A DNA stretch of 64,000 bases from Bacillota bacterium (GCA_013178415.1 JABLXA010000009.1:32589-96588), one strand, 5' to 3'. Shown: positions 36,361 to 46,472, counted from the first letter of the stretch. The notes: generated by a model not told the origin, from the sequence alone. Numbers and translations are program-made.

Positions 36361-37083
36361 TCACTTGTTTGCCAGTCTAATATGGCCCTGGGAGAAGATA
36401 GGAACCACCTCATACAAGTCAAGGCTGGACGCAAACTTTACGTCCTTATGATAACCAGCATCGATGAGGAACCGACCATGCTCCGCGGAAGATAATGCCT
36501 TTTCTATCTCATCCCTATATGCGCTATAGATGGTCCGCGCCACAATGGCGCCATCCGTCAGTTCAACCTCTTTTCTTGCCGCAAGATAATCCACCATCAT
36601 ACCAGAACAGGCGAGATCATCCAAAGCAAGTTTCCGCTCATCCCCGGCGCAGGCGAGAATGACATCCTTGTTCAAACTGAGGAGATACTCACAAACAGAA
36701 CTCAAGTTCAGGAAAGAGCCCACCAGGACACACTGGGCGTTCTTAGCGATCTTGAGCAGGCGCGTTCCATTGGTGGTGGTAAATATGATCTTCTTCCCCG
36801 CAACGTTTTCCCTGGTATATTCCAGAGGAGAGTTTCCGAGATCAAATCCTTCAATCTTGTTCCCCCGGCGCTCCCCCCCAAGGATGAATTCCCCCTTGCC
36901 ATAGCCATGCGCTATTTCTACTGCCTCTTCCACAGTCGCGGTGGGAATCACCTCCTCGCAACCGTTGGCCATCGCAGTCACGATAGTGGAACTGGCGCGT
37001 AAGATGTCTAGCACAACGACACATGCATCCCCCAAATCTCGCTGTTCGAGTTCCTGGGGAATTACGGTAACATCAACTCGCAT
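36361..37083 (-). CDS. comB: 2-phosphosulfolactate phosphatase family protein (ComB)
   Basis: The ATG at 37083 with AGGAGG upstream gives a 240-residue protein. It contains the ComB-type start VTVIPQELEQRDLGDACVVVLDILRASSTIVTA, FEGDLGNSPLEY-like (here GFDLGNSPLEYT), FTTTNGTRLL and LACAGDERKLALDDLACSG. The family removes phosphate from 2-phosphosulfolactate, either for coenzyme M or for sulfolactate made in spores. No comA or comC partner is in the window. It is 22 bp after the LCP gene. Confidence 0.88.
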   Translation of the reverse strand: MRVDVTVIPQELEQRDLGDACVVVLDILRASSTIVTAMANGCEEVIPTATVEEAVEIAHGYGKGEFILGGERRGNKIEGFDLGNSPLEYTRENVAGKKIIFTTTNGTRLLKIAKNAQCVLVGSFLNLSSVCEYLLSLNKDVILACAGDERKLALDDLACSGMMVDYLAARKEVELTDGAIVARTIYSAYRDEIEKALSSAEHGRFLIDAGYHKDVKFASSLDLYEVVPIFSQGHIRLANK

Positions 37084-37105
37084 AGAACTCAATTTCCTCC
37101 TACTT

Positions 37106-38089
37106 CTAGTGTGAAGGAATGCCTTGCTGTCCATTGGCACATTCCTGAATGGATTGGACCAATTCTTCGATACGGCTCTGATCTGGCAGCCAATACAATG
37201 GCGCGAAACTTCCCGGGAGAGTCTCGGTCTCAAGTTGAGTATTTTCATCGATATGTGCAAGAAACCACCCAAGGGCCCCTATTTCCCTTATAGACAAATC
37301 TGTTTTGACACATTTCATGGCAGCCTCTATCATCGGCTTTGCCTTTGTCAAATTCTTTGGCGCAACTAATGCCGCAATGACTGATCTGAGCAGCTGCTGT
37401 TGCCTCCTGATGCGCGCAATATCCCCCAGGGCATCGTGCCTAAACCTGACAAATTGGAGCGCCTGATCGCCATCTAGCCGGTGAACGCCGGCCTTGAGAT
37501 CAATCTTGAGATTGCCAGCCCGGTCCTCATATTTCATGTCGCGATCTATGTTGACGGTTACACCTCCTGCGAGGTCGATCAGCTTTACGAACCCCTGGAA
37601 ATCCGTCTCTACGTATCCATCAATTGGAAGACCGACAAGTCTCTCCACGGTCCGCATAGCAAGCTCTATGCCCCCCCTGGCATGCGCGCTATTGATCTTG
37701 CCGGTCCCGTAGCCCGGTATTTCAGCCTTTGTATCCCGGGGAATCGAGATGAGATATGCCTTTTTGGACATTGGGTTTACACTGAGCAATATCAGGGTAT
37801 CCGCCCGCTGCCCCCCGTTCATCGAATGCCCATCCACATCATAGGTCCGATCCACTCCCAGGAGGAGAATGGTGATGGGCCTGTCGTGAATGTTGAATGC
37901 CTCCTCCAGATCCATCGCCTTTTGAAAAGATAGCCATGATATGATGGAGATAGAACCAATTACGATGAATGCCGTAAATATGAGCGCTGAGATTGCCCTT
38001 ATCCATTTCTTGCCGCGATGCTTGTTCTTTTGACGACGCTGCTTCTGCGATAATTGTAAATTCGCCAGTCCAGAGCTCAAATCCTCCAC
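37106..38089 (-). CDS. LCP (LytR-CpsA-Psr) family cell wall ligase
   Basis: LCP enzymes join teichoic acid or other glycopolymers to peptidoglycan. The 327-residue protein has a basic cytoplasmic head, one membrane span (ISALIFTAFIVIGSISIISW) and the LCP domain. The domain shows LLLGVDRT, RADTLILLSVNP, LISIPRDTKAEIPG, INSAHARGG, and RFRHDALGDIARIRRQQQL. The conserved arginines and aspartates that bind the polyprenyl pyrophosphate are present. It is in a same-strand series with tsaD upstream and comB downstream. Confidence 0.93.
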   Translation of the reverse strand: MEDLSSGLANLQLSQKQRRQKNKHRGKKWIRAISALIFTAFIVIGSISIISWLSFQKAMDLEEAFNIHDRPITILLLGVDRTYDVDGHSMNGGQRADTLILLSVNPMSKKAYLISIPRDTKAEIPGYGTGKINSAHARGGIELAMRTVERLVGLPIDGYVETDFQGFVKLIDLAGGVTVNIDRDMKYEDRAGNLKIDLKAGVHRLDGDQALQFVRFRHDALGDIARIRRQQQLLRSVIAALVAPKNLTKAKPMIEAAMKCVKTDLSIREIGALGWFLAHIDENTQLETETLPGSFAPLYWLPDQSRIEELVQSIQECANGQQGIPSH

Positions 38090-38140
38090 CAGACTCCCCC
38101 CGAACCCATATATCCCATGGTTTTGGCTACTGCCTTCAGT

Positions 38141-39178
38141 CTATTCCGCCACCAACTTCAGACGCGGATCAACCTCCAATCCCAACGATGATAGCTGTCC
38201 GCGGAGCATCCTGTAATACCCGGCGCAGGCGATCATCGCTGCATTATCGGTGCATAATGCAGGGGGCGGGTAGAAGACTTCTATTCTTTGTTCTGTCGCT
38301 CTTTTAGAAAATTCTTCCCGCAGGCGACTGTTGGCAGCCACCCCCCCTGATATGGCCACCTTCCTCACACCTGTAGAGAGTGCGGCTATAATAGTCTTCT
38401 CAACAAGCACTTCCACAATGGCTTCCTGGAAACTGGCAGCCACATCTGGTATATTGATTGATTCACCTTTTGCCCTGGCCTTGTTGACGTATGAAACCAG
38501 GGCCGTTTTAAGGCCGCTGAAGCTGAAATCAAAACTTCCCTCTTCGAGATAGACCCTGGGAAATAAAACCCGGCTACTATCGCCTTCCTTTGAGATACGG
38601 TCAATAGCAGGACCCCCCGGATACCCGAGCCCAAGCACCCTGGCGGCCTTGTCAAACGCCTCCCCTGCGGCATCATCCCTGGTGCGCCCCAAGACATCAA
38701 ACTTCCCATATTCTTTGACCATGACAAGGTCAGTATGTCCACCAGATACCGTAAGCGCGACAAAAGGCGGCCTCAGTTCCGGGTTTGCGAGAATATTCGC
38801 ATATATATGCCCTTCCACATGGTTCACGCCCATAATGGGAACACCGAGAGCAAATGCAAGGGCTTTGGCCGCTGATATACCAACCAATAATGCGCCCACC
38901 AGGCCCGGCCCCCGGGTGACAGCGATACCATCGATTTTCTCCGGAGATATTCCTGCTTCACCGAAGGCCTGGTCTATCACGGGTATGATCAGCTCCACAT
39001 GCCTTCGCGAAGCAATCTCAGGCACGACCCCTCCAAATTTCTTGTGCATGTCTACCTGCGAAGCTATAACATTCGAGAGGATTGCCTCCCCATTCAAGAC
39101 AATACTTGCGGATGTCTCATCGCATGAAGTCTCGATACCAAATATAAGTACATCGGGCTTTGTCAGCAGTAATACCAC
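38141..39178 (-). CDS. tsaD: tRNA N6-threonylcarbamoyladenosine transferase TsaD
   Basis: TsaD moves the threonylcarbamoyl group to A37 of ANN-reading tRNAs. The 345-residue ASKHA-fold protein has [11 protein letters not shown], the metal site NHVEGHIYA (His120, His124), SGGHTDLV, and [11 protein letters not shown] with TDNAAMIA near the end. TsaB and TsaE, its partners, lie just upstream in the same direction together with rimI. Confidence 0.97.
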   Translation of the reverse strand: MVLLLTKPDVLIFGIETSCDETSASIVLNGEAILSNVIASQVDMHKKFGGVVPEIASRRHVELIIPVIDQAFGEAGISPEKIDGIAVTRGPGLVGALLVGISAAKALAFALGVPIMGVNHVEGHIYANILANPELRPPFVALTVSGGHTDLVMVKEYGKFDVLGRTRDDAAGEAFDKAARVLGLGYPGGPAIDRISKEGDSSRVLFPRVYLEEGSFDFSFSGLKTALVSYVNKARAKGESINIPDVAASFQEAIVEVLVEKTIIAALSTGVRKVAISGGVAANSRLREEFSKRATEQRIEVFYPPPALCTDNAAMIACAGYYRMLRGQLSSLGLEVDPRLKLVAE

Positions 39179-39217
39179 TTCCTTCTTGTATGTCGTCCTG
39201 AGAGCTCATCGCTGTAT

Positions 39218-39793
39218 CTACAAAAGCTTGATGACGTGGGTGCCGGTATTTTGGCCCAAATCCTCTTTCCACATGATGATGGCGTCCTCATTATTATCAT
39301 GATAGTATCCGCGTCGCACTCCTACTTTGACAAAACCCAACTTTTCATAGAGACGCTGAGCTGGAAAATTCGTGGCCCTAACCTCCAGGGTCATCCTCCT
39401 GATCTGCTTCGAGCGGCAAATATCGAAAAGTAAGAGCATGAGAGAATAAGCGATGCCCCTTTTCCTAAAATCGGGATGCACTGCCAAATTAGTGATGTGC
39501 GCCTCATCGAGTATAAGCCATGTGCCAACATAACCCACAACCCTTCCATCGAGTTCCGCGACCAGATAGCATGACCTGCTGTTTTGATAGAGTTCGGATA
39601 GAAATGCATACCTGGACCAGGGCGTTGGAAATGACAGTCTCTCGATCTCTACCACGTCATTGAGGTCCTCAGCCCTCATGGCGCGGATCTTCACCTGGGG
39701 CGCGTCCGCACGCTCTTTGTCCACTGATTTTTGCCTCCCACTTAACCTCTGCATCAGGCCTGCGGTGATAATAGGGTTCAAGATGAAACGCAT
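39218..39793 (-). CDS. rimI: Ribosomal-protein-alanine acetyltransferase RimI
   Basis: This GNAT-fold enzyme acetylates the N-terminus of S18 in the best-known case. Core motifs are FPTPWSRYAFLSEL, ITNLAVHPDFRKRGIAYSLM (acetyl-CoA loop) and LEVRATNFPAQRLYEKLGF. The start is set at ATG 39793, where GGTGAGG lies six bases upstream. This gives about 38 residues before the usual GNAT start and a 125-bp overlap with tsaB. A GTG at 39694 would fit the family length but has no ribosome site. Confidence 0.92.
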   Translation of the reverse strand: MRFILNPIITAGLMQRLSGRQKSVDKERADAPQVKIRAMRAEDLNDVVEIERLSFPTPWSRYAFLSELYQNSRSCYLVAELDGRVVGYVGTWLILDEAHITNLAVHPDFRKRGIAYSLMLLLFDICRSKQIRRMTLEVRATNFPAQRLYEKLGFVKVGVRRGYYHDNNEDAIIMWKEDLGQNTGTHVIKLL

Positions 39794-40481
39794 CAGTCGC
39801 CTCACCCCTCTTCATTCGCAGGAGACCTAGCTCGGCTAGAATAGCGGCCCTTGGCTTGCGATATGTTCCAGAGACCTTTATTGCTCTTCTGCCCAGGTGC
39901 GCCCTGATCTTCTGCCAATTGTCGGATACCCCATCTCCAGTGAATAGAATATTGCCAGGAATATCTGGAAGATTCCTGAGCAACTCGTCGATATTGGAGA
40001 TTCGTATATCCGTGGTCTTGATGACACATCTGTCAGGAAGGGCAAGGAGGTCGCCAAGTCCGATGTCACAAGAACCATTGGCCGATACGTCCTGAGCATC
40101 ATATAATGCCCAGTAGACATTGCCGCGCTTTGCCGCAATGATGGGGCAAATCTTCTCCCCCGCCAGCGCACGGACCCCGAGCGCCAACACGTCTATGGTG
40201 GAGATGCCGACGAGAGGGCATTTCAGTATATATCCAAGGACCTTTGCGGCCGTGACACCTATCCTTACCCCAGTATAAGATCCGGGGCCGATGGTGACAG
40301 CAATTCCTGCAAGATCCTCGAGATCGCGATCTACTGCATCAAAGAGAGCGACGCAATCTGGGATGAGTCTTTCCGAACGCGCCTGAAACACACTGATGAA
40401 ATGTTCGCCCAGAAGATTATCATCCTCAAATAGCGCCACACCGCCAGAACTGGTGGAAGTATCAATCGCAAGTATCAACAA
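39669..40481 (-). CDS. tsaB: t6A biosynthesis protein TsaB
   Basis: TsaB forms the complex with TsaD and TsaE. The protein (270 residues) starts [17 protein letters not shown] and has the SERLIPDC and TIGPGSYTGVRIGVTAAK motifs of the ASKHA fold. The conserved end is HLEPYYHRRPDA. About 25 more residues (ending GRAPGEDPRHEG) follow, all within the overlap with rimI. It overlaps tsaE by 20 bp. Confidence 0.95.
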   Translation of the reverse strand: MLILAIDTSTSSGGVALFEDDNLLGEHFISVFQARSERLIPDCVALFDAVDRDLEDLAGIAVTIGPGSYTGVRIGVTAAKVLGYILKCPLVGISTIDVLALGVRALAGEKICPIIAAKRGNVYWALYDAQDVSANGSCDIGLGDLLALPDRCVIKTTDIRISNIDELLRNLPDIPGNILFTGDGVSDNWQKIRAHLGRRAIKVSGTYRKPRAAILAELGLLRMKRGEATDAFHLEPYYHRRPDAEVKWEAKISGQRACGRAPGEDPRHEG

Positions 40482-40965
40482 CGCCGCCGATCCCTCTCAA
40501 ATATGAAACTAGCTGCTGCACAATCCCCTCAAACCTGTCTCCACAAGGCTCAAAGACAATGATTCGATCATTCTCCAGTTCGCCTAGCGCAAATCGGATG
40601 TCGAGCCTTTGTTGCGGCAGACTGTCCATTACGATCTCAGGCCACTCTATAAAACATACCCCATCACCATAGAAGTAATCCCCCAGGTCCAGCGTCTCGA
40701 TGTCATTTTCAGCCCCGAGGCGATAAAGGTCAATATGATAAAAGGGCATCTTGCCGGGATATTCCTGGATCAAAGTGAAGGTCGGGCTTGTCACATACTC
40801 AGATATTCCAAGCCCCAGAGCAACCCCCTGCGCAAAGCAAGTCTTGCCTGTGCCAAGTTCCCCGAAGGCCGCGAGAACATCCCCGGGAGATAGGAACCGA
40901 GCCAATGCCTGACCTGCAAGGCTTGTATTCTCTGGACCTTTGCTCCTAAAGCAAAATCTGCCCAC
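40462..40965 (-). CDS. tsaE: t6A biosynthesis ATPase TsaE
   Basis: TsaE is the P-loop ATPase that drives the TsaB-TsaD cycle. The 167-residue protein has Walker A GELGTGKT (residues 35-42), the conserved [14 protein letters not shown] and the YHIDLYRLG segment with the Walker B-like acid. It is the first gene in the tsaE-tsaB-rimI-tsaD series. Confidence 0.95.
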   Translation of the reverse strand: MGRFCFRSKGPENTSLAGQALARFLSPGDVLAAFGELGTGKTCFAQGVALGLGISEYVTSPTFTLIQEYPGKMPFYHIDLYRLGAENDIETLDLGDYFYGDGVCFIEWPEIVMDSLPQQRLDIRFALGELENDRIIVFEPCGDRFEGIVQQLVSYLRGIGGVVDTCD

Positions 40966-41124
40966 CCGATCACCTCTTCAAGGCACGCATAGATCCACAA
41001 ATGACCAAATGTTACACGCGGACTGGCCTTCAGCATACAGATTATATTATACTCTGTCCTTGTGGATAAGCAACCAATGAGGCTCGAAAAGGGGATGGCA
41101 ACAAGCGGCTTGCAGAGAGCGATG

Positions 41125-41334
41125 CTACATTTTTACATCGGTAGACCTATTCCACAGGTGGATGTATTTCGATATCAATCTGTCAAGCTCACGGCTTACG
41201 TCTCGCATTTCGTCGCTTATGACGAACTTTCCCTCTTTCGGGACCAGGGAATTCAATACTAGCCTAAGTTTTTCGATCTCATCCCGCAGCCCGGCTAGAT
41301 TCTCGTCACTGTCGGGCCGTACCAAGATATGCAC
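41125..41334 (-). CDS. Spo0E-like sporulation phosphatase
   Basis: This small protein (69 residues from the GTG at 41334, with GGGGG about 10 bases upstream) contains the Spo0E helical pair: LRDEIEKLRLVLNSL and SRELDRLISKYI. The S-x-E-L-D core is the signature that removes phosphate from the aspartate of Spo0A-P. It would delay sporulation. A TTG at 41406 would make it longer but lacks a ribosome site. It lies alone between tsaE and the D-aminoacylase gene. Confidence 0.8.
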   Translation of the reverse strand: MHILVRPDSDENLAGLRDEIEKLRLVLNSLVPKEGKFVISDEMRDVSRELDRLISKYIHLWNRSTDVKM

Positions 41335-41470
41335 TAAATCTATACCCCCAGTACAAAAATATAGACTCGATGCTACACTGTTTCTATACAGTGAGATCTT
41401 TTTCAATAAAACTTTTTAGCATATTCGACAGTAAAAATAGATTTCCTGCGGCAAAAACCCCCAGAAGATA

Positions 41471-43060
41471 TTACTTCATTCGAAGGACCCTACCAGCTCT
41501 CGCGTCTGTTGCGGCATTCTGCTCCAATGATAATTTCCCATTTACGATCACATAATCAATTCCCTCGGCGTATCTATGTGGATCGGCAAATGTCGCTTTA
41601 TCGGCGATACGATTCTCGTCAAAAATCGTTATGTCCGCAAACATTCCGGGCCGGATCACCCCCCGCCTCGTGAGGCCGAGACGCTGCGCAGGAAGGGCTG
41701 ACATCTTACGAATAGCCTCCTCCAACGGAAATATGCGTTCTTCCTTCCAGTAACGCGCCAGGACCCTGGGGAAAGTGCCATATGCCCTTGGATGCGGCTT
41801 TCCTGATGATAGGGCGCCATAGGGGGCTCGGGCGGTAGCGTCGCTGCCTATAGAAGAAAGCGGATGCGCCATCACTTCCTTGACATCATCCTCGCACATG
41901 CCAAACCTTACGGTGCCGACATCCATACCTTCCTCCAGCAGCAACCTGATTGATATATCGAAAGGCGTCATGCCTGACTCTTTCGCGATCGTGGCGAGGT
42001 CTTTGCCCTCAAATATCTTGTTTTTATGGGACTTCACCTGGGAAATGACGATTTTGTCCCAGCCAAGCTTTTCGCCCTGTTCATGTTCCACCACAGGCCT
42101 CAGTCTCTCAAGGACCCTCTCATCTCTGAGTCTCTCCATCATCTGACGCGTCCCGCCATCCGCAACCCACGAAGGGATTATAACGCTGAGACCAGTCGAT
42201 GAGGCCGTATAAGGGTATACATCGCAAGCAACATCGATGCCGCGGGAACGAGCATCCTCCATCATCCTGAGAGTATCCTTCACCTTGCCCCAGTTTTGCC
42301 TTCCCTGTGCTTTATGGTGCGATATTTCCACCGGGATCCCGGTTCGCTCCCCTACAGCAATCGCCTCTTCCACAGCCTCATGCAACATATCGCCTTCATC
42401 GCGGATATGACTTGCATATATCCCCCCAAACTCCCGAGCTATCCTGGCAAGATTCACGATCTCATCAATGCCGGCGTAGCAAGATGGAGGGTATATGAGA
42501 CCCGTCGAAAGCCCAAAGGCCCCGGAACACATAGCCTCTTGGACTAAATCCATCATCTTTGCCAGTTCGGCAGATGTGGGGGCACGCCGAGACTTTCCGA
42601 CGACCGCTGATCTTATAGTGCCATGGCCCACAAGGGGGACAATGTTGACCGATGGTCGAGATCGCTCCACTACATCTAGATATTCCCCAAATGTTCTCCA
42701 TGTCACCTCGATGGATAAATACTCCAAATCGCCACGGATGCTTTCCAGGGCTTCACCCAAAGCAGGCGCGAGTGAATACCCGCAATTGCCGATGACTTCC
42801 GTGGTAACCCCCTGGTGAATCTTGCTCTCGGCCCTAGGGTTGGCCAGGATGCTATCATCAGAGTGAGAGTGGATATCGATGAACCCCGGAGCGGCCACCA
42901 TTCCGTCGGCTTCTATAACGGCGTGAGCCGGGCTCCTGTCACCAGGTCGGTATCTGCGCACCTCAACGATGATATCGTCAATGATTCCGATATCTCCAAT
43001 AAACCAGGCACTGCCAGTGCCATCGACAATTTTCGCGCCACGTATGAGAAGGTCGAACAT
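41471..43060 (-). CDS. N-acyl-D-amino-acid deacylase (D-aminoacylase) family
   Basis: The 529-residue amidohydrolase releases D-amino acids from N-acyl forms. Metal-site motifs are PGFIDIHSHSD at about residues 56-66 and the later conserved GNCGYSLAP (as in D-aminoacylase) and HIRDEGD and SHHKAQG histidines. VIGSDATARAPYG-like (here SIGSDATARAPYG) contains the catalytic Asp. C-terminal AQRLGLTRRGVIRPGMFADITIFDE is standard. It lies 117 bp downstream of an M20 amidohydrolase gene and in the region of alr, suggesting use of D-amino acids. Confidence 0.9.
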   Translation of the reverse strand: MFDLLIRGAKIVDGTGSAWFIGDIGIIDDIIVEVRRYRPGDRSPAHAVIEADGMVAAPGFIDIHSHSDDSILANPRAESKIHQGVTTEVIGNCGYSLAPALGEALESIRGDLEYLSIEVTWRTFGEYLDVVERSRPSVNIVPLVGHGTIRSAVVGKSRRAPTSAELAKMMDLVQEAMCSGAFGLSTGLIYPPSCYAGIDEIVNLARIAREFGGIYASHIRDEGDMLHEAVEEAIAVGERTGIPVEISHHKAQGRQNWGKVKDTLRMMEDARSRGIDVACDVYPYTASSTGLSVIIPSWVADGGTRQMMERLRDERVLERLRPVVEHEQGEKLGWDKIVISQVKSHKNKIFEGKDLATIAKESGMTPFDISIRLLLEEGMDVGTVRFGMCEDDVKEVMAHPLSSIGSDATARAPYGALSSGKPHPRAYGTFPRVLARYWKEERIFPLEEAIRKMSALPAQRLGLTRRGVIRPGMFADITIFDENRIADKATFADPHRYAEGIDYVIVNGKLSLEQNAATDARAGRVLRMK

Positions 43061-43177
43061 ATGGGCACCCCCTGTTCATCTCGCCTGATGGGGCATCTTG
43101 ATGGAGCATGATGACCCGATCGAAACCCTTCCACCTCACATCTTGACTAATTCCCGCCTTATTCGGGGACAATCCCA

Positions 43178-44386
43178 TCACCCTTCAGGGGGGGTCCATC
43201 TTTCTGCCTGGCAGAAGCTGAACGCTATCTGAGAGAAGAGAGCAGCACCCACGGCCATGGCACGTTCATCAAAATCAAATTTAGGATGATGCGCAGGGTA
43301 AGGAGTACGCCCTGGAGTGGCCGCCCCCAGGAGCATGAAACAACCACGAGTATTTTGAAGATAGAATCCGAAGTCTTCCGACCCCATAGATGGGAAATCC
43401 TCGTGGACGATATTTTCATCGCCGATGATCTTCCGCGCAGCCTCTTCAGCAAAGTCGGTCATATCAGGGGAATTGACGGTGACAGGGTAACCTGTATTTA
43501 CGACGACGTCACAAGTCGCGCCCATTCCGCGAGCGATACCGCGCGCAGTGCGTTCTATCCGATTCAAAAAATCAGCTCGGACCCTCGGAGATAGTGTCCT
43601 CAAGGTCGCGCTCATGGTTACCTCATCAGCTATGACATTTGGCCTGCACCCACCTGAAATTGCGCCGATAGTAAACACTACAGGCTCGATCGGGTTCCTC
43701 TCCCTGCTTACCAGAGATTGCAGAGCCAGAACGATGGTTGATGACACCACTATAGCATCGATGGCGCGGTGTGGAGCAGCGCCGTGCCCGCCCTTGCCGG
43801 TCACCTTGATTGTAAGATCATCAGTCGCCGCAAAAATTGTGCCAGACCTAAATCCTACTTTACCTACCGGAAGGTCAGACCAGATATGCAGGCCAAATAT
43901 GGCATCTACAGGAGGGTCCGATAACGCGCCATCGCGAATCATGGAAACGGCCCCTCCCGGGCCTTCTTCAGCCGGCTGGAAAATAAACCTCACATTTCCA
44001 TCCAGCTCATCTTGAAAACGAGAGAGTATCATGGCCGTTCCGAGCAGGATAGCTACATGGCCATCATGGCCACATGCATGCATGACCCCGGGTACCCTCG
44101 ACCTGTATAGCACATCTTTCCTATCCTGTATTGGGAGCCCATCCATATCAGCTCTAAATGCTACGGTCTCCCCTGGTTGCTTTCCACGGAGAAAACCTAG
44201 GACCCCTGTCCCACCGACTCCTCTTTTGGTCTTGATCCCCAGAGATTCCAGGGCCTCAGCTATATACTCAGCGGTCTTATATTCATAACCGCTGAGCTCA
44301 GGGTACATATGAAGATTTCTCCTGATTTCGATCATCTTTGGCAAGAGGTCTTTCGCTTCCTCCACTATTACCTTCGAGTTTAGCAT
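43178..44386 (-). CDS. M20-family amidohydrolase (HipO/AbgB type)
   Basis: A zinc-dependent amidohydrolase that cleaves N-acyl amino acids or similar amides. The 402-residue protein has IRRNLHMYPELSGYEYKTAEYI, ACGHDGHVAILLG (metal ligands), FQPAEEGPGGA with the catalytic Glu pair, and late SMGSEDFGFYLQ and YPAHHPKFDFDE. The ATG at 44386 has AGGAGG upstream. It follows mazF by 32 bp. Confidence 0.92.
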   Translation of the reverse strand: MLNSKVIVEEAKDLLPKMIEIRRNLHMYPELSGYEYKTAEYIAEALESLGIKTKRGVGGTGVLGFLRGKQPGETVAFRADMDGLPIQDRKDVLYRSRVPGVMHACGHDGHVAILLGTAMILSRFQDELDGNVRFIFQPAEEGPGGAVSMIRDGALSDPPVDAIFGLHIWSDLPVGKVGFRSGTIFAATDDLTIKVTGKGGHGAAPHRAIDAIVVSSTIVLALQSLVSRERNPIEPVVFTIGAISGGCRPNVIADEVTMSATLRTLSPRVRADFLNRIERTARGIARGMGATCDVVVNTGYPVTVNSPDMTDFAEEAARKIIGDENIVHEDFPSMGSEDFGFYLQNTRGCFMLLGAATPGRTPYPAHHPKFDFDERAMAVGAALFSQIAFSFCQAERWTPPEG

Positions 44387-44418
44387 GAAAAGCCTCCTCA
44401 TCCCGCGGGGTATAGTCC

Positions 44419-44778
44419 TTACTGGAGATCAGAGAGGGCTAGACTGATCTGCAAGGCACGGTCTACCATTTGCATGGTAACCGGGTCGAGATGAGAGACG
44501 CGTTCGCGTAAACGGCTTATGTCAAGCGTGCGTATCTGCTCCAAAAGCACAACAGAATCCTGAGGCAGTTTGCTCTTGCTGGCCGGCAATTCTACGTGCG
44601 TGGGCAGCTTCGCCCTTTTGATCTTGGAAGTAATGGCAGCCACAATAGTGGTGGGGCTGTACCGGTTGCCAATATCATTTTGGAGGATAAGAACAGGCCT
44701 TATCCCTCCCTGCTCCGATCCCACCACCGGATTCAGGTCAGCGTAAAAGATGTCACCTCTCGCTATAATAGGATTCAT
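44419..44778 (-). CDS. ndoA: MazF/EndoA-type mRNA interferase toxin
   Basis: This is a ribosome-independent endoribonuclease toxin. The 119-residue protein from ATG 44778 has [38 protein letters not shown], and the C-terminal [12 protein letters not shown]. The conserved Arg and Thr of the active site are present. It overlaps its antitoxin gene by 26 bp. In Bacillus the ndoAI-ndoA pair follows alr, as here apart from the inserted lpd gene. Confidence 0.95.
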   Translation of the reverse strand: MNPIIARGDIFYADLNPVVGSEQGGIRPVLILQNDIGNRYSPTTIVAAITSKIKRAKLPTHVELPASKSKLPQDSVVLLEQIRTLDISRLRERVSHLDPVTMQMVDRALQISLALSDLQ

Positions 44779-45058
44779 TATCTTGCTCCAAGAACGCCTC
44801 GTATTTTGCCAGGGCCTCCTCATCCGGCACCACGCACGAACAGGCAAGTTCCCGGTTCAGTGAGGCCATTTCGATGTAACCGTCTACCATTTTTTGTCTC
44901 TGATCCAGCCGGCGTCTCTTGAAAAGGTACTGATGGATGATCTCTCTCACGAAGGCGCTGCGATTCGTGCAATCCTTACGGACGAGGGCATCGAGTTCCT
45001 CCAGCATCTGATCTGTGACACTTACCACTATTCTTCTAGCCATACCGTTACCTGCCAT
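44753..45058 (-). CDS. ndoAI: CopG/RHH-type antitoxin of the MazF pair
   Basis: The protein of about 101 residues has a ribbon-helix-helix start ([39 protein letters not shown]) for DNA binding, and a C-terminal toxin-binding tail ([21 protein letters not shown]). The chosen start at 45058 has GAGGG seven bases upstream; ATG 45043 is possible. It likely represses its own operon and neutralises the toxin. Confidence 0.9.
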   Translation of the reverse strand: MAGNGMARRIVVSVTDQMLEELDALVRKDCTNRSAFVREIIHQYLFKRRRLDQRQKMVDGYIEMASLNRELACSCVVPDEEALAKYEAFLEQDNESYYSER

Positions 45059-45077
45059 TTCCATACCCTCACTTTCA

Positions 45078-46472
45078 CTAAATATAGTGTATGGCCATCC
45101 CCTCAGCTGCCGCTGCGGCCTCTCCCAGCGCCTCAGATAGAGTCGGGTGCGCCCTTATTGCATCTTCGAATTCGTTCAAAGAAAGGCCATGCTTTATGGC
45201 AAGACTGGCCTCGCTCACCAACTCTGTGGCGCCCGGCCCTATGATGTGAGCGCCGATCAATCGTTTATCATCTTCTCTCGCAACAAGTTTTACCATCCCA
45301 TCAGGTTGCCCCATCACAATCGCCTTACCATTGGCGACGAACGGAAACTTGCCAACTATCACCGGAATCCCTGCCTCGCGAGCGGCGTCCTCTGTCACCC
45401 CCACAGTACCGATCTCAGGCATAGTGAAAATCGCGCTTGGGATGGCCGAATAATCCATGGACATGCGCTCGCCAATCCCGAAATCAGCGGCTATGTTATG
45501 TGCTGCTACTATTCCTTGTTTTGATGCTACATGGGCAAGCATTACCTTAGCGGTGGCATCCCCGATGGCATAAACCATACTGTTGCTGGTCCTCATCCCA
45601 TCATCCACCAAGATCTCGCTTCGTCTTCCCATATCTACATGTGCATCCTCGAGCCCTATGTCATCAGTGGCTGGCACCCTTCCTACACTTATGATAGCCC
45701 TTTCTGCCGTGATTTCCTCACCTGACTCTAATGCAGCTATAACCTTGCCGCCAGACTCTTCCAAATTCAATATCCTCTCCCCAGTTCTAATGACTATCCC
45801 GCGTTTCTTTAGAAAGGATTGGAGATGAGAACTAATTTCCCGGTCTTCAGATGGGAGGATGTGTGGTAGAAGCTCCAGCAAGATGACCCTGACTCCTAAT
45901 TCAGAGAATATGCAAGCAAGTTCACAGCCTATTATACCACCGCCGACTATAAGAAGATCAGCAGGAAGGCTATTGCATTCAAGTATCTCATCACTGGTCA
46001 TTACAGCCCGTCCGTCATAACAAAAACCGGGGAGCATCTGGGGTTTAGAACCAGTGGCGACGATGATGCGCTTCGCCTGGATATGACCAACGCCCTCAAC
46101 CAGGACCCCATCATCTTGGAGGCGTCCCCTGCCCCGCAAAATGGTCACCCTGTGCTTCTTGAGAAGAAACTCCACGCCGGCGCGAAGTCTTGCGACAACC
46201 TGGCTTTTACGTTTCATGATGGCATCAAAATCTGCTGCGATAGTCTCGCCTGCAGAAATGCCGTATTCTGCGGAGCGCCTCATGGTAGCAAGAATCGACA
46301 CACTATTTGCCAGCGCCTTTGTCGGTATGCATCCGCGATTTAAGCATGTGCCGCCTACATCCCGTGCCTCCACCAGGGCAACGGAGAGTCCAAGCTGACT
46401 TGCCCTTATGGCTGAGACATAACCACCCGGCCCCCCACCGAGGACAACAAGATCATATACAGTAGATTCCAA
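45078..46472 (-). CDS. lpdA: Dihydrolipoyl dehydrogenase (Lpd family)
   Basis: This FAD-dependent disulfide oxidoreductase, 464 residues, has GGGPGGYVSAIRASQLG at the FAD site, the redox pair in GGTCLNRGCIPTKAL, a NAD-binding GGGIIGCELA, and the C-terminal interface with the HIS-Glu pair (IRAHPTLSEALGEAA). No other gene for a 2-oxoacid dehydrogenase or glycine cleavage complex is close. It sits between alr and mazE, a place where Bacillus has no such gene. Confidence 0.93.
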   Translation of the reverse strand: MESTVYDLVVLGGGPGGYVSAIRASQLGLSVALVEARDVGGTCLNRGCIPTKALANSVSILATMRRSAEYGISAGETIAADFDAIMKRKSQVVARLRAGVEFLLKKHRVTILRGRGRLQDDGVLVEGVGHIQAKRIIVATGSKPQMLPGFCYDGRAVMTSDEILECNSLPADLLIVGGGIIGCELACIFSELGVRVILLELLPHILPSEDREISSHLQSFLKKRGIVIRTGERILNLEESGGKVIAALESGEEITAERAIISVGRVPATDDIGLEDAHVDMGRRSEILVDDGMRTSNSMVYAIGDATAKVMLAHVASKQGIVAAHNIAADFGIGERMSMDYSAIPSAIFTMPEIGTVGVTEDAAREAGIPVIVGKFPFVANGKAIVMGQPDGMVKLVAREDDKRLIGAHIIGPGATELVSEASLAIKHGLSLNEFEDAIRAHPTLSEALGEAAAAAEGMAIHYI

